NCBI RefSeq assembly: GCF_000344805.1
Contig: NC_020453.1
Location: 930,001-994,000, forward strand
DNA: 64,000 bases
DNA from: Bradyrhizobium oligotrophicum S58
GTDB taxonomy: Bacteria > Pseudomonadota > Alphaproteobacteria > Rhizobiales > Xanthobacteraceae
Direction: 5' to 3'
Position 1 is the stretch's first letter; the number at the start of each line of letters is the position of its first letter. Shown piece after piece: positions 62,809 to 64,000 of the stretch. The notes below the pieces were generated by a model. It did no database searches, was not told where the DNA came from, and was given only the letters and a program-made list of their open reading frames with translations. The position numbers were made by a program, and so were the translations under genes.

Positions 62809-64000
62809 CGGGACACGCAATTCCTGCAATGCAGCGGGACGAGGCCTTCGTCGCAGACATCGAGCAGCCGCGCGCGCTGCCGCACCGGTCCATGCAAGAC
62901 ATGGACAGGACCGCGCTGTTGCAGAGTTTTGGCGACTTCCTGCGCGAGGAAGGCATTGTCGATCGTATGAGCCTCGACCGTGCCGGACGCGCGGCGCAAA
63001 CCACCGGAGACAGGCTCGACACCGTGCTGACCAAGCTCGGTCTGGTGTCGGAGGCCGGTCTGGTCGCGGCGTTGGCGAAATTCCTGGCACTCGATCTGGT
63101 GCGTCCGGATCAGATTCCGATCGACCCTGTGTTGCCCGAACTGGTCGAAGCGGAGTTCGTGCGTCACAATCATGTGCTGCCGCTCGGCTGCAGCGATGGC
63201 CGGCTTGCCGTCGGCGTGACCGATCCGTTCAACCACGATCCGATCCGGGCCCTTGCATTCCTCACGGGTCTTTCGGTCGACATGCGGCTGTTCACGGCGG
63301 CGGATTTCGACAAGGCCTGCGCGGGGCTCTATCCCGCCATGTCGCGCAGCGACGAGACCCGCGCCACCGGCGGCGCCGAGGCCAACGAAGCCGACGTGCA
63401 GCGGCTGCGCGATCTTGCGAGCGAGGCGCCGATCATCCGCCTCGTCAACCAGATCATTACCAGTGCCGTCGAGGCGAGGGCGTCGGACATCCATATCGAG
63501 CCCAATGTGGACCAGGTGCTCGTCCGCTATCGCATCGACGGCGCCTTGCGCTCGGTCCAGGTGCTCGCGGCGGACCTGCGTGCCGCGATCACCTCCCGCG
63601 TGAAGATCATGTCGAAGCTCGACATTGCGGAGCGGCGCCTGCCGCAGGACGGGCGCATCAAGATCGCGGTCCGCGGCATCGACATCGACTTCCGCGTCTC
63701 CACGATCCCCACGGCCTTCGGCGAAAGCGTCGTGCTGCGCGTGCTCGACCGCAATCGCATCAGCCTCGATTTTGTCGAGCTCGGATTTTCCAGTGAGCAT
63801 ATCGCGATGCTCCAGGCCCTGCTGCAGCAGCCCAATGGGATCATCCTGGTCACAGGACCGACCGGCAGCGGCAAGACCACGACGCTGTATACGGCGCTGA
63901 AGACGCTCAACAGCACCGAGCGCAAGATCTTCTCGGTGGAGGACCCGATCGAATATCAGATGCCGGGGATCAATCAGGTGCAGGTCCAGTCGGAGATCGG
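62805..64000 (+). CDS. gspE: Type II secretion ATPase (runs off the window)
   Basis: At least 398 residues, cut by the window end. The N-terminal GspE domain (LDTVLTKLGLVSEAGLVAAL, LPLGCSDGRLAVGVTDPFNH) precedes the ATPase core with SDIHIEPNVDQVLVRYRIDG, RRLPQDGRIKI, Walker A GPTGSGKTT at residue 351 and the start of the Asp box FSVEDPIEYQM. The His box and zinc motif should lie beyond 64000. It drives pseudopilus assembly. The ATG overlaps the gspK stop. Confidence 0.93.
   Translation, partial: MTGHAIPAMQRDEAFVADIEQPRALPHRSMQDMDRTALLQSFGDFLREEGIVDRMSLDRAGRAAQTTGDRLDTVLTKLGLVSEAGLVAALAKFLALDLVRPDQIPIDPVLPELVEAEFVRHNHVLPLGCSDGRLAVGVTDPFNHDPIRALAFLTGLSVDMRLFTAADFDKACAGLYPAMSRSDETRATGGAEANEADVQRLRDLASEAPIIRLVNQIITSAVEARASDIHIEPNVDQVLVRYRIDGALRSVQVLAADLRAAITSRVKIMSKLDIAERRLPQDGRIKIAVRGIDIDFRVSTIPTAFGESVVLRVLDRNRISLDFVELGFSSEHIAMLQALLQQPNGIILVTGPTGSGKTTTLYTALKTLNSTERKIFSVEDPIEYQMPGINQVQVQSEI

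Overview
The window reads as a high-GC alphaproteobacterial chromosome, most likely Bradyrhizobium or a close relative. This is inferred from gene content (a DUF736 protein of the integrative-element type, an alphaproteobacterial sugar ABC/SMP-30 operon, a W-rich-repeat metalloprotease, a GspD-F-H-G-I-J-K-E order) and from family resemblance; no database search was run. No rRNA, tRNA or CRISPR array was seen.

Layout. (1) 0-1.2 kb: a DUF736 gene with a strong hairpin behind it, then degenerate sequence. (2) 1.2-11.1 kb: an AraC-type regulator divergent from a six-gene operon encoding an AMP-forming acyl-CoA ligase-like enzyme, sugar ABC permease, sugar-binding protein, a permease fused to an SMP-30/gluconolactonase-like propeller, a second SMP-30-like protein, and a double ATPase. 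Together these look like uptake plus lactone hydrolysis and activation of an unknown substrate. (3) 11.1-16.3 kb: decayed DNA with remnants of an aldo/keto reductase, a GntR/PhnF-type regulator and an IS256 transposase, plus an intact GDP-L-fucose synthase. (4) 16.3-42.6 kb: a surface polysaccharide cluster. It holds Wzm/Wzt-type ABC export genes, five glycosyltransferases, five methyltransferases, two acyltransferases, asparagine synthase, a radical SAM protein, a sugar epimerase/dehydratase, GDP-mannose 4,6-dehydratase, and an embedded W-rich-repeat metalloprotease. One Nudix gene in it is broken. (5) 42.6-46.7 kb: a secreted alpha/beta-hydrolase-like protein lacking the nucleophile serine, a small membrane protein, and an insertion-sequence graveyard (IS5-like and a mosaic of two IS66 elements). 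(6) 46.7-55.9 kb: a Sec-signal SpvB/FG-GAP protein, then a 1840-residue RHS protein with a duplicated glycine-rich N-terminus and a C-terminal M23 (LytM) metallopeptidase tip. A small secreted protein starts one base after the RHS stop. I read these as a polymorphic peptidoglycan-targeting toxin and its periplasmic immunity protein; this is the most interesting system in the window. (7) 56.4-64 kb: a type II secretion operon gspD-F-H-G-I-J-K-E, with gspE running off the end.

How the parts may work together (inference): the polysaccharide genes build and export a GDP-fucose-type, methylated and acylated glycan through Wzm/Wzt. The SpvB and RHS proteins have Sec signals and lie directly upstream of a type II secretion operon, making that system a candidate exporter. 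The base composition becomes visibly AT-richer from the toxin tip through the putative immunity gene, as expected for an exchangeable toxin/immunity cassette.
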